Shown: positions 7,900-18,168, counted from the stretch's first letter. The stretch: DNA of 64,000 nucleotides from Nocardia rosealba (GCF_020216065.1 NZ_JAIWNA010000002.1:1335145-1399144); one strand, 5' to 3'. A program made the numbers and translations. Notes: generated from the sequence alone by a model not told the origin.

Positions 7900-9167
7900 A
7901 GGAACTCCTTCAACCGTGGCCACAGGCCCGTGACCACCGCACCGGCCGCGGCGAGCAACAGCAGCAGGGTGCCGAAGGGGCTCAGCGTCAGGGCCGTTCG
8001 CGCGTCGTCGACGCCGTCGCGCAGATCGGTGCGTGCCTGGGCGAGGGCGTCGCGCAGTTCGCTGTCGAGGCGGGTGAAGCTCGTGGCCGAGCTCTCGGGG
8101 CCGGTACCGATGGCCTGGGTGACCGCGCCCGTGAAGTCGGCCTTCTCGTAGGCGGTGCGCTGGGCGTTGTGTCCGGCGTTCCAATTCGTCAGCGCGCGTG
8201 CGGCATCGGAGTCGGCGGCACCGGCGGCGGCCAGGCGCTGTTCCAGGTCGGCGGTGTGGGTGCGGAAGGATGCCTCGGGTGCGGTGATGTCGCCTCGGGT
8301 GATGAGCGCGAGGGTCTCGTCGGTGCGAGCCTGCTGAGCGAGGATGCGCGCGCCCGCCAGGTTCTCCACCCGCGCGCCCGCACCGGAGTCACCGGTGTCG
8401 AGCAGCTGGGCGGCGGTGAGCGTCGAGCCGACGGTCCACAGCAGGGCGAGCGCGGCCGCCGCGGCCGCCAGGGCCACACCTGGGTTCACCAGGCGGTTGG
8501 TGCGGCGCAGCAGGATCACCGAGGCCACCGCGCAGGCGAGCAACACCAGCAGCAGCAACAGGATCGACGTCAGCGGCAGGGCACCGATGCGCTGCTGATC
8601 GTCGCGGACGGCGGCGAAGCGTGCCTCGTTGAGCTGTTCGGCGTGCGGCAGCAGGGAGGTCTGCATGAGATCGGAGGCCTGGCGCAGATAGGCCGAGCCG
8701 ACCGGGAAACCCTGGCGGTTGTTGGCGCGCGCGGTCTCCACCAGACCGGTGTAGGTGGGCAGATCGGCGGCGATGCGAGCCACGATCGCCCTGGTCTTGG
8801 CGTCGGTGGCGCCTGCCGTCGCCTCGGCGAGGGCGGCGGCGGCCTCGGCGAGCGCCTGCTCGTAGGTGTCGCGCACCTGCGGTGATTCGATGCCACCGGA
8901 CAGGAAGGCGGTGGCGGCACCCGCGTCGGCGGCAGAGAGCGACACGTAGAGGCTCTGCGCGGCGAAGGCCAGTGGTTCGGTGCGATCGAGCACCTGTTCG
9001 GAGCGGACGATCTTGGCGTCGAGCTGTTGTCCCGCAGTCGATCCCGCGATCAGACAGGCCAGGGTGGTGAGGACGAGGACAACCCCGATCACCCCCGGTG
9101 TCGTCGCGGCGAACCGCCGCAACCACGTCCCCGCGTCACGGATGGTCGCCGGTAGGCGAGATCCCAC
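7896..9167 (-). CDS. glnX: Membrane sensor protein GlnX
   Basis: A 423-aa membrane protein and first gene of the pknG operon. It has an N-terminal helix (VIGVVLVLTTLACLIAGS), a long helical extracytoplasmic domain (about residues 45-205), two helices in the middle (SILLLLLVLLACAVASVIL and VALAAAAAALALLWTVG), a second helical extracytoplasmic domain, and a final helix (FGTLLLLLAAAGAVVTGL). This matches the mycobacterial GlnX architecture, which couples GlnH to PknG. The start is GTG at 9165-9167 with an AGGAGG site 5 nt upstream. No catalytic domain is visible, so the signal presumably passes through protein contacts. Confidence 0.88.
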   Translation of the reverse strand: MGSRLPATIRDAGTWLRRFAATTPGVIGVVLVLTTLACLIAGSTAGQQLDAKIVRSEQVLDRTEPLAFAAQSLYVSLSAADAGAATAFLSGGIESPQVRDTYEQALAEAAAALAEATAGATDAKTRAIVARIAADLPTYTGLVETARANNRQGFPVGSAYLRQASDLMQTSLLPHAEQLNEARFAAVRDDQQRIGALPLTSILLLLLVLLACAVASVILLRRTNRLVNPGVALAAAAAALALLWTVGSTLTAAQLLDTGDSGAGARVENLAGARILAQQARTDETLALITRGDITAPEASFRTHTADLEQRLAAAGAADSDAARALTNWNAGHNAQRTAYEKADFTGAVTQAIGTGPESSATSFTRLDSELRDALAQARTDLRDGVDDARTALTLSPFGTLLLLLAAAGAVVTGLWPRLKEFL

Positions 9168-9209
9168 ACCGTCCTCCTCACTTCTCCCCGGGCGGTGTCT
9201 TCGATCGCG

Positions 9210-9215
9210 ATCCTA
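9210..9215 (-). promoter_or_regulatory. Candidate -10 element of the glnX-pknG operon
   Basis: On the minus strand TAGGAT lies 43 bp upstream of the glnX GTG, in the only intergenic space before the operon. No clear -35 is seen. All later genes in the operon overlap, so this region probably drives all seven. Confidence 0.35.
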
Positions 9216-9278
9216 CGGGAGCGGCCGATAATTCGCCCGCGCGCGGGAAAGGCGCTCGCGCAACCCGATTCACCAGGC

Positions 9279-9321
9279 AAAAAGCGACGGGCCCGCCGCA
9301 CCTTCCGGTGCGACGGGCCCG
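9279..9321 (-). terminator. Rho-independent terminator of the EthA-like gene
   Basis: Arms 9288-9302 and 9307-9321 pair over 14 of 15 positions around a 4-nt loop. On the minus strand the hairpin is followed by five T residues (9283-9279). It lies 14 bp past the stop of the monooxygenase gene and shields the glnX promoter. Confidence 0.85.
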
Positions 9322-9334
9322 TGTGGCCGGCCGG

Positions 9335-10834
9335 TCAGGCGCTGGCGACCTGCTCGTCGGGTCGTGCGGCCGAGCGGGTCTTGCTGAACCGCAGCACACC
9401 GTCCTCGATGGGCGCCTTGTGCATGAGCGTGCGGTCACGGTAGTAGTTGTTCACCAGCTTCCAGGCACCACGCTTGCCCTGGCGCGGCATCTCACCGTTG
9501 CCGCGCTGGATGTAGCCCGAGGTGAGGGCGCCACCCATCAGCGACTCGTCGGCGTAGTCCTCCGGATCGGCGTGCACCTCGAAGGTGCTGTAGCCCCGGT
9601 CGCGCATGATGTTGAGCACCCGGCACAGGTAGGCGGCGGCCAGGTCGGCCTTCAGCGTCCAGGAGGCGTTGGTGTAGCCGATGATCATCAGGAAGTTCGG
9701 GATGTCGGAGTACAGCACGCTCTTGTAGGCGACCGTCTCGTTCATCTTCACCGGGTTGCCGTCGATCGACATCGTCGCGCCGCCCATGATCTGGACGTTG
9801 AGGCCGGTGGCGGTGACGATGATGTCGGCCTCGAGCTCCTGGCCCGATTCGGTGCGGATGCCCTTCTCGGTGAAGGTGGCGATGCGGTCGGTGACGATGT
9901 CGGCCTTACCGCTCTTGAGCACCTTGAACAGGTCGCCGTTGGGGACCACGCACAGCCGCTGGTCCCACGGGTTGTAGGACGGGGTGAAGTGCCGCAGGTC
10001 GACCTTGTTGCCGAGTTGCAGGCGCACCTGGGCCAGCATCAGCTTCTTGGCCAGCTCGGGGTTGGTCCGCGAGAGCTGGAAGCTGGCGCGCTGCAGGGCG
10101 ATATTGCGGGCGCGGCCGATCTTGTAGGCGATCATGTCGGGCACGCGGGTCTTCTTGAACCCGATGGCGACCGGGTCGTCCGACGGCAGCGCCTGGATCC
10201 AGGTGGGCGAACGCTGCAGCATGGTGACGTGGGCGGCCTTGTCGGCCATCGACGGGATCAGCGTGATGGCAGTGGCGCCGGATCCGATGACCACGACCTT
10301 CTTGCCGGTGTAGTCGAGGTCCTCGGGCCAGTGCTGCGGGTGCACGATCTGACCCTTGAAGTCGTCCTGACCGGGGAACTCGGGCTGGTAGCCCTTGTCG
10401 TAGTTGTAGTAGCCGCTCGCGCCGACGACGAAGTTCGCGGTCCAGGTCTCGGTCTCACCGGTGGCCTCGATCAGGGCGGTGACGGTCCACTGCGCGGCGT
10501 CGCGGTCGAAGTCCAGGTGCACGACCTTACGGCCGAAGTTGATGTGATCGGTGACGCCGTATTCCTTGGCGGTGTCCTCGACGTACTGACGGATGCTCGC
10601 GCCGTCGGCCAGCACCTTGGTGCCGATCCAGGGGCGGAAACCGAAGCCGAAGGTGAGCATGTCGGAGTCGGAGCGGATGCCGGGGTACTTGAACAGGTCC
10701 CAGGTGCCACCGATGTTCTCGCGGCGCTCGAGGATCGCATAGCTGCGTCCGGTCTGCTCGCGAATGAGGTGACAGGCCGTGCCGATTCCGGACAGGCCAG
10801 CGCCGATGATCAGTACGTCGACATGCCGCGTCAT
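9335..10834 (-). CDS. ethA: EthA-like flavin Baeyer-Villiger monooxygenase
   Basis: A 499-aa FAD/NADPH monooxygenase. It has the N-terminal FAD Rossmann motif IIGAGLSGIG, the Baeyer-Villiger fingerprint FKGQIVHPQHWPEDL, and a second nucleotide-binding motif VVVIGSGATA. Length and sequence closely follow mycobacterial EthA (489 aa), which oxidises ketones and activates ethionamide-type thioamides. No ethR-type regulator adjoins it; the divergent neighbour is the SsuD-like gene. A strong terminator lies 14 bp downstream. Family confidence is high; orthology to EthA itself, rather than another BVMO paralogue, is less certain. Confidence 0.88.
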   Translation of the reverse strand: MTRHVDVLIIGAGLSGIGTACHLIREQTGRSYAILERRENIGGTWDLFKYPGIRSDSDMLTFGFGFRPWIGTKVLADGASIRQYVEDTAKEYGVTDHINFGRKVVHLDFDRDAAQWTVTALIEATGETETWTANFVVGASGYYNYDKGYQPEFPGQDDFKGQIVHPQHWPEDLDYTGKKVVVIGSGATAITLIPSMADKAAHVTMLQRSPTWIQALPSDDPVAIGFKKTRVPDMIAYKIGRARNIALQRASFQLSRTNPELAKKLMLAQVRLQLGNKVDLRHFTPSYNPWDQRLCVVPNGDLFKVLKSGKADIVTDRIATFTEKGIRTESGQELEADIIVTATGLNVQIMGGATMSIDGNPVKMNETVAYKSVLYSDIPNFLMIIGYTNASWTLKADLAAAYLCRVLNIMRDRGYSTFEVHADPEDYADESLMGGALTSGYIQRGNGEMPRQGKRGAWKLVNNYYRDRTLMHKAPIEDGVLRFSKTRSAARPDEQVASA

Positions 10835-10895
10835 TGAGGAAACTCGTTTCGTAGGGTCGTCGCCGCCCGGGCACCGTCGCCCGAGCCTGCCACGA

Positions 10896-10920
10896 GGTTA
10901 CGTGTTTCGCATGGTTACGT
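10896..10920. promoter_or_regulatory. Direct repeat GGTTACGT x2 in divergent promoter region
   Basis: Two exact copies of GGTTACGT (10896-10903 and 10913-10920), 17 bp apart, lie between the divergent BVMO and SsuD-like genes. The spacing suits protein binding on nearly the same helix face. No binding protein is identified. Confidence 0.4.
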
Positions 10921-11003
10921 CTAGTTCCGTGCGGCGGGTGGGAGTTGTGCGCACGGTGAGCATAATGCGTGACCTCATCGGATGCGCCGGTCAGCATGTT
11001 GCC

Positions 11004-12155
11004 ATGAGTAAGCAACCACTGTCGTTCCATTGGTTCCTGCCCACCTACGGCGATTCGCGGGGGTTGGTCGCGGGCGGGCACGGCAGTTTCATGTCCGGTG
11101 ACCGGCCGGCCACCCTGCGCTATCTCAATCAGCTCACCGCCGCCGCCGAGGACAACGGCTTCACCGGCGTACTGACCCCCACCGGGGCTTGGTGCGAGGA
11201 CGCCTGGCTCACCACCGCGATGCTGGTGCAGACCAGCGAGACGCTCAAATTCCTGGTCGCCCTGCGGCCCGGCCTGGTCAGCCCGACCCTGGCCGCGCAG
11301 ATGGCCGCGACCTTCCAGCGCCACTCCGGCGGCCGGTTGCTGCTCAACGTGGTCACCGGCGGCGAACCGAAGGAGCAGCAGGCCTACGGCGATTTCCTCG
11401 ACAAGGAACAGCGGTACGCGCGCACCGGGGAATTCCTGCACATCGTGCGTGAACTGTGGCATTCGACCGAGCCGGTCACGTTCACCGGCGAGCATCTACG
11501 GGTGACCGAGGCGCTGCTCAGCGCGCGACCCGATCCGGTCCCGCCGGTGTTCTTCGGTGGATCGTCCGGCCCGGCGGGTCCGGTCGCGGCACGCTATGCC
11601 GATACCTACCTGACCTGGGGTGAACCACTCGACGCGGTGGCGAAGAAGCTGGACTGGATTCGTGGTCTCGCCGCGCTCGAAGGCCGGTCGGTCGACTTCG
11701 GGTTGCGCGTGCACGTCATCACCCGCGACACCGCCGCCGAGGCGTGGGCCGAGGCCGACCGGCTGCTCTCGGGCATCGCGCCCGGCGAGATCGAACGGGT
11801 GCAGGCGAGCCTGGCCCGCAGCGAGTCCGAGGGGCAGCGGCGCATGGCGCGCTTGCACAACGGGCGCACCGACAACCTCGAGATCGCCCCGAACCTGTGG
11901 GCCGGCGTCGGCCTGGTGCGCGGCGGGGCGGGCACGGCACTGGTCGGCTCGCACGCGGAGGTGGCCGAACGGCTGCTCGAGTACGCCGCACTCGGCATCG
12001 ACCACTTCATCCTCTCCGGATATCCGCATCTCGAGGAGGCGTATTGGTTCGGCGAGGGGGTGCTGCCGATTCTGGAACGAAAAGGGTTGTGGCAGCACCC
12101 TTCCCAGGTTTCCGCGCCACCGGCCGTCACCCCGTTCACCGCGGCGGCCCACTGA
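11004..12155 (+). CDS. ssuD: SsuD-like FMNH2-dependent monooxygenase
   Basis: A 383-aa LLM-class (luciferase-like) flavin monooxygenase, the size of SsuD (about 381 aa). Visible family segments are FHWFLPTYGDS at the start, NVVTGGEP, FFGGSSGPAGPVAARYAD and FILSGYPHLEEAYWFGE near the end. SsuD cleaves alkanesulfonates to aldehyde and sulfite for sulfur supply. No ssuABC transporter or flavin reductase genes lie beside it, so those partners would have to come from elsewhere, or the substrate is different. The start is the ATG at 11004; no clear ribosome-binding site is seen. The stop lies 4 bp from the convergent rox stop. Confidence 0.85.
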   Translation: MSKQPLSFHWFLPTYGDSRGLVAGGHGSFMSGDRPATLRYLNQLTAAAEDNGFTGVLTPTGAWCEDAWLTTAMLVQTSETLKFLVALRPGLVSPTLAAQMAATFQRHSGGRLLLNVVTGGEPKEQQAYGDFLDKEQRYARTGEFLHIVRELWHSTEPVTFTGEHLRVTEALLSARPDPVPPVFFGGSSGPAGPVAARYADTYLTWGEPLDAVAKKLDWIRGLAALEGRSVDFGLRVHVITRDTAAEAWAEADRLLSGIAPGEIERVQASLARSESEGQRRMARLHNGRTDNLEIAPNLWAGVGLVRGGAGTALVGSHAEVAERLLEYAALGIDHFILSGYPHLEEAYWFGEGVLPILERKGLWQHPSQVSAPPAVTPFTAAAH

Positions 12156-12159
12156 CGTT

Positions 12160-13833
<1,674 letters not shown>

Positions 13834-14132
13834 TCACGCGGTGTAGGCACGACCACGGCCGGAATATTGCACTCGATGCACGGCTGCACCCGATGCGAGT
13901 AACTGAGGATTCCGCGTGCGCAGCGCGGGCGAATTCGCCCCGACCTGCACGACCACGACGCCCGCCGTACTCGAAATTTTCCGGCTGTCACTGCTCGCCC
14001 GCACTCCGTGCACCGCGCACACCCACTCCCCCAAGCGATTTCGGCATCGAGTGCAGCGGCGGTTCCACGTGAATCAGGGCTCTACCGGCGGCTTCGCACC
14101 GATGCCTGAACGGTCGTCCAGCCCGGCGGCGA

Positions 14133-14138
14133 TACGCT
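14133..14138 (+). promoter_or_regulatory. Candidate leaderless -10 (TACGCT) of HAD gene
   Basis: TACGCT ends 7 nt before the GTG at 14146, the spacing expected if transcription begins on the start codon. No ribosome-binding site is present, which is consistent. Confidence 0.45.
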
Positions 14139-14145
14139 CGGCGCC

Positions 14146-14754
14146 GTGACCATCACCGTCGGCTTCGACCTGGACATGACGCTCATCGACTCGCGGCCGG
14201 GCGTGGCCGTGGCGATCGACACGCTCGCGCAGGAGTTCGACCTGCCGATGATCGGCGCGCGTTTCGCCGAGCACCTCGGCCCGCCGCTGGCCACCCTGCT
14301 CGGTGACGCGGGCGCACCCGACGACCTCGTCCCGCATCTGGTCACCCGGTACCGCGAGCTGTATCCGGATGTCATCGCGAGCATCCCGGCTCTGCCCGGC
14401 GCGGGCGACGCGCTCGAAGCGGTACGGGCGGGCGGCGGGCGCGCCCTCGTCGTCACCGGCAAATACGAACCGCACGCCCGTCTGCATGTGGAACATCTGG
14501 GGTGGGACGTGGACCGGGTGGCCGGTGATCTGTGGTCCACCGGGAAAGCGGCGGTGCTCCGCGAGGAATCGGCGTCGATCTTCGTCGGCGATCACGCCGG
14601 TGACATGCGCGGAGCGAAAGCGGCCGGTGCGTTCGCGGTCGGTGTGACCACCGGCCCCTACGATGCCGACGGACTGCGCGCGGCCGGCGCCGATGTGGTG
14701 CTCGACGGTCTCACCGGTTTCGCCGACTGGCTGGCCGGCCATACCGCCGCCTGA
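14146..14754 (+). CDS. HAD-superfamily phosphatase (Gph-like)
   Basis: A 202-aa HAD hydrolase. Motif I is DLDMTLID, in which the first Asp is the nucleophile; motif II is around VVTGKYE; motif III has the Lys in GKAAVL; motif IV is FVGDHAGDM. The helical cap between motifs I and II is of the phosphoglycolate-phosphatase type. The substrate cannot be told from sequence. It starts on GTG and is probably leaderless. The methyltransferase 65 bp downstream on the same strand may be co-transcribed. Confidence 0.85.
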   Translation: MTITVGFDLDMTLIDSRPGVAVAIDTLAQEFDLPMIGARFAEHLGPPLATLLGDAGAPDDLVPHLVTRYRELYPDVIASIPALPGAGDALEAVRAGGGRALVVTGKYEPHARLHVEHLGWDVDRVAGDLWSTGKAAVLREESASIFVGDHAGDMRGAKAAGAFAVGVTTGPYDADGLRAAGADVVLDGLTGFADWLAGHTAA

Positions 14755-14819
14755 TCCGCGAAAACGCCTGTGCGATGAACCTTTCGGAACCCTGCGGGTC
14801 GCGCGGGCGTTGACCGATC

Positions 14820-15401
14820 ATGTCGACGGACCCCTACTGGAACCACAACACGCACTACCACCCCTGGCTGCTCGAACAGGTGCCCGTGCACGCCCGCACC
14901 GCCCTCGATATCGGTTGCGGCGACGGCCTGCTCGCCCGCAAACTCGCCACCCGCTGTGATGCGGTGCTCGGCATCGACATCGACCCCGAGGTCATCGCGA
15001 ACGCACCGTCGACGCCCCACGTGCATCTGGACAAGGCCGACTTCCGCGACCTCGACGACACCTTCGACATGGTGACCGCCGTCGCCACCCTGCACCACGT
15101 CCCCGTCCGCGAAGGCATGGCGGCGCTGCGCGACCTCGTCGCTCCCGGCGGCACGCTCGCGGTGGTCGGGCTCTGGAAGATGCACCCGCTCACCGACATC
15201 GGCTACCTCCCACTGCTACCGGTCGTCTGGGCCACCGACCGTCGCCACCGCCGCGAAGCAGGCGGACCGAACGCGACGATCCGCGATCCGGAGGAAACGC
15301 TCGGCGAGATCCGGCGAGCCGCCGAGGAATTCCTGCCGGGCTCGCGGATTCGCCGCCGCCTGCTGTGGCGGTACACGCTGCTGTGGCAACGACCCCGCTG
15401 A
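14820..15401 (+). CDS. Class I SAM-dependent methyltransferase
   Basis: A 193-aa class I methyltransferase. Motif I is ALDIGCGDGLLA; motif II is GIDIDPE; the post-motif segment is FDMVTAVATLHHVP; motif III is LAPGGTL-like (LVAPGGTLAVVGL). The family often acts on small molecules, but no substrate-specific feature is seen. The ATG lies just after the HAD stop with no good ribosome-binding site; translation may depend on the upstream gene. Confidence 0.85.
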   Translation: MSTDPYWNHNTHYHPWLLEQVPVHARTALDIGCGDGLLARKLATRCDAVLGIDIDPEVIANAPSTPHVHLDKADFRDLDDTFDMVTAVATLHHVPVREGMAALRDLVAPGGTLAVVGLWKMHPLTDIGYLPLLPVVWATDRRHRREAGGPNATIRDPEETLGEIRRAAEEFLPGSRIRRRLLWRYTLLWQRPR

Positions 15402-15584
15402 CCCGCCGATCCCGATCACCGCACCTGGCCCGGTAGCCCGCTGTGATCTGAATCGCAGTTGCTCAACTCACCGCGGGCGTCGGCGCGAACCCGGTGATAC
15501 AGTCCGGCCAGTTTTTCGACGGGGAGGGATTCTCATCAGCACAACGCCGACAGTTCTGTGGCGCACCGGTTTCGGGGTGCCACG

Positions 15585-16025
15585 GTGACGCGGACAAGAT
15601 GGATCGTGGTCGGCATCCTGGCCTCCGTGGTCGCGGTGATCGTCGCGGTGGTCACGGTCGTCGCGGTGACCGGGCCGAAGGATCCGCGCGAGTTCGTCGC
15701 CGAGAAGTACCAGCGTGCCCGCCAGCTCGACCAGGCCAACGACGGCCTCGCCTTCACCACGGCCGCCGCGCCAGCCGCGGTCGCGGCCGCCATCGCCAAG
15801 GCCACCGAGCCGCGCGACCGGCGCAACACCGGCGACAACCACTATCTGCGGTTCGACAAGGACCTCGTCGCGGTGTCGCCGCACGCGGGCGGTTCGCTCG
15901 TGCTGGTCGACAGCTGGGCCAACGGCACCCGCCGCCACCACTCGCACACCAGCAGCTACGGCTGGACCAGCGGTTCCGCGGCGGGTGACTACCGCGGTGG
16001 CGGCAGCGACAGCGGCGGCAAGTAG
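15585..16025 (+). CDS. DUF4247-family single-pass membrane protein
   Basis: A 146-aa protein with one N-terminal membrane helix (WIVVGILASVVAVIVAVVTV) and a small soluble domain ending in a Gly/Ser-rich tail. I recognise it as DUF4247-like partly from sequence (FDKDLVAV, GSLVLVD) and partly from its neighbours, DUF350 and a membrane spermidine synthase. The GTG at 15585 starts right before the membrane helix; a GTG at 15558 would add nine residues and cannot be excluded. A purine-rich GGGGAGGG at 15521-15528 is too far upstream for either start. Function unknown. Confidence 0.72.
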   Translation: MTRTRWIVVGILASVVAVIVAVVTVVAVTGPKDPREFVAEKYQRARQLDQANDGLAFTTAAAPAAVAAAIAKATEPRDRRNTGDNHYLRFDKDLVAVSPHAGGSLVLVDSWANGTRRHHSHTSSYGWTSGSAAGDYRGGGSDSGGK

Positions 16026-16067
16026 TTCATTCGGGGCATCTCGCCTCACAAGCACAGGAGGACACTC

Positions 16068-16493
16068 ATGCTCGCCGAACTGGGGGCGGACGCGGGCGCC
16101 GCGCTCGCCTATTCCGCGGTGGGAATCGTGTTGATGGCCGTCGGATTCGGGCTCGTCGACCTGCTCACCCCCGGTGATCTGCGCGCTCAGATCTGGATCG
16201 AACGCAACCGCAACGCCGCGACCCTGCTCGCCTCGAACCTGTTCGGCACCGGCATCATCGTCGCCACCGCCATCTGGACCTCCGACGGGGAGATCGTGAA
16301 GGCACTGCTGGCGAGCGCGGTGTACGGCGTGATCGGGCTGGCCGCGATGGCGTTGGCGTTCGTGCTGCTCGACGCGCTCACCCCCGGTGATTTCCGGACC
16401 GTTGTCGCCGATCCCGAACCGCACCCGGCGGTCTGGGTGACGGCATCGGCCCATGTCGCCGTCGCGCTGGTGGTGGCCGCGGGCCTCACCTGA
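16068..16493 (+). CDS. DUF350 membrane protein
   Basis: A 141-aa protein with about four membrane helices in two repeated halves, each containing the family signature: GFGLVDLLTPGDL in the first and AFVLLDALTPGDF in the second. This internal duplication is typical of DUF350. The start is fixed by AGGAGG 6 nt before the ATG. Its stop overlaps the next start as TGATG, so it is probably translated together with the spermidine synthase homologue. DUF350 genes recur beside membrane spermidine synthases and envelope-stress genes; the mechanism is unknown. Confidence 0.88.
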   Translation: MLAELGADAGAALAYSAVGIVLMAVGFGLVDLLTPGDLRAQIWIERNRNAATLLASNLFGTGIIVATAIWTSDGEIVKALLASAVYGVIGLAAMALAFVLLDALTPGDFRTVVADPEPHPAVWVTASAHVAVALVVAAGLT

Positions 16494-18022
16494 TGCCCAC
16501 CCACCGCCTGGCGCGGGCGGCGCTGCTGGCGACGGTATTCGTCTGCGCCGCCTGCGGTCTGGTGTACGAGTTGTCGCTGGTGACCCTCGGCAGCTATCTG
16601 ATCGGTGACACCGCCGCGCAGGCCTCGATCACCCTGAGCGTGATGGTGTGCGCGATGGGTGTCGGTGCGCTGGTCGCGAAACCGTTGCGCCCGTACGCCG
16701 CCGCCGCGTTCGTCGCGGTGGAGCTGGCACTCGCGGTGATCGGCGGGTTGTCGGTGGCGGCGCTCTACGCCAGCTATGCCTGGCTCAACGTGTACACCGC
16801 CGCGCTCGTCGTGGCGGCGGCGGTGATCGGGATGCTCGTCGGCGCCGAGATCCCGCTGCTGATGGAGCTGTTGCAGCAGGTGCGCAAACAGGAGGCCAGC
16901 AGCGCGGTGGCCGATCTGTTCGCCGCGGACTATGTCGGCGCGCTGCTGGGTGGTCTGGCGTTCCCGTTCCTCCTGCTGCCGGTGTTCGGGCAGATCCGCG
17001 GCAGCCTCGTGGTGGGTGTGGTGAACGCGATCGCCGGTCTGGCGTTGGCGTTCTTCTTCTTTCGCGACCGGATGACCCGCGCCACCCGGCACACACTGAT
17101 CGCCATGACCGCCGTCGTCGCCTGCGGCCTGTCGAGCGCCTACCTGTACGCCGACCGTTTCGAGGCAACCGCGCAGCAGGCGCTGTTCGCCCATCCGATC
17201 GTGTGGCAGACCCGCACGCCCTATCAGCAGATCGTGCTCACCGAGTCGTTCTCGCCGTTCGCCACCACCGACACCCGGCTGTTCCTCAACGGCGGCCTGC
17301 AGTTCTCCTCCGTCGACGAGTACCGCTACCACGAGGCGCTGGTGCATCCGGTGCTCGCCGGGTCACGTCGCTCGGTGCTGGTGCTCGGCGGTGGCGACGG
17401 GCTCGCGCTGCGTGAGATCCTGCGCTACCCCGATGTGGAGCGGGTGACGCTGGTCGAGCTCGATCCGGCGATGGTGGAGCTGGCCCGCACCGACGACCGG
17501 CTCACCGAACTGAACCGGCACGCCTTCGACGATCCGCGCGTGCGGGTGGTGAACGCGGACGCCTTCAACTGGTTGCGCGGTGCACCAGGGCTTTTCGACG
17601 CGGTGATCGTCGACCTGCCCGACCCCGACCAGACCTCGGTCGCCAAGCTGTACTCGCAGGAGTTCTACGCGATGACCGCGAACGTCCTGGCTCCCGGCGC
17701 CCGCCTGGTGGTGCAGTCCGGTTCCCCGTTCTTCGCGCCCCGCTCCTTCTGGACCATCGATGCCACCCTGCACGCCGCCGGCCTGCACACCACCCCGTTC
17801 CATGTGGACGTCCCGAGCTTCGGCGACTGGGGGTTCGTCCTCGCGGCGAGGAACGAGCCCCCGATCCCCACCCTGCGCTCCCCCACTCCCCTACGCTCCC
17901 TGGACGAGACAACCCTCACCGCCGCCACCGTCTTCCCCCCGGACCGCCGCCCGAAGGACCCCGGGGTCTCCACCCTCATGCACCCGGTGATCCTCGACCT
18001 CCAACGCCAGGAATGGCGCTGA
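16493..18022 (+). CDS. Membrane-bound spermidine synthase-like protein
   Basis: A 509-aa protein. About seven membrane helices fill residues 1-210, followed by a spermidine synthase (aminopropyltransferase) domain with VLVLGGGDGLALREILRYP, the Asp/Glu substrate segment VTLVELDPAMVELAR, and VDLPDPDQTSVAKLYS around the active-site Asp. The C-terminal ~60 residues are Pro/Thr-rich. Soluble SpeE transfers an aminopropyl group from decarboxylated SAM to putrescine; whether the membrane form uses the same substrates is not known. It is the last gene of the DUF4247-DUF350 operon. Confidence 0.88.
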   Translation: MPTHRLARAALLATVFVCAACGLVYELSLVTLGSYLIGDTAAQASITLSVMVCAMGVGALVAKPLRPYAAAAFVAVELALAVIGGLSVAALYASYAWLNVYTAALVVAAAVIGMLVGAEIPLLMELLQQVRKQEASSAVADLFAADYVGALLGGLAFPFLLLPVFGQIRGSLVVGVVNAIAGLALAFFFFRDRMTRATRHTLIAMTAVVACGLSSAYLYADRFEATAQQALFAHPIVWQTRTPYQQIVLTESFSPFATTDTRLFLNGGLQFSSVDEYRYHEALVHPVLAGSRRSVLVLGGGDGLALREILRYPDVERVTLVELDPAMVELARTDDRLTELNRHAFDDPRVRVVNADAFNWLRGAPGLFDAVIVDLPDPDQTSVAKLYSQEFYAMTANVLAPGARLVVQSGSPFFAPRSFWTIDATLHAAGLHTTPFHVDVPSFGDWGFVLAARNEPPIPTLRSPTPLRSLDETTLTAATVFPPDRRPKDPGVSTLMHPVILDLQRQEWR

Positions 18023-18168
18023 ACCCGGCCCCGCCGCACGCCGGGTTCCTGACATCGACACCGAGGTCCTGATCCTGACAACCCGGTGAGCCGGATCGCC
18101 GGGACGGCACTGAATCCGGTTCAGCCGCACGCCGAGTCCCAGGACCGACCGAGGTCCTACTCCTGATA
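18019..18168. repeat. Imperfect ~60-bp direct repeat
   Basis: Units 18019-18079 and 18110-18168 share blocks such as CCGCACGCCG and ACCGAGGTCCT in the same order, about 91 bp apart. The second unit has lost the complementary arms that form the hairpin in the first. Confidence 0.6.
18021..18048 (+). terminator. Hairpin at the end of the spermidine synthase-like gene
   Basis: Perfect 9-bp arms (18021-18029 and 18040-18048) enclose a 10-nt loop and overlap the stop codon. No T-run follows, so this is a terminator-like hairpin only. It also forms the start of an imperfect repeat unit. Confidence 0.45.

Noticed and set aside
11004..12155. SsuD-like gene as part of a complete alkanesulfonate-uptake operon
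   Set aside because: No ssuA, ssuB, ssuC or flavin reductase gene is adjacent; neighbours are unrelated monooxygenases.
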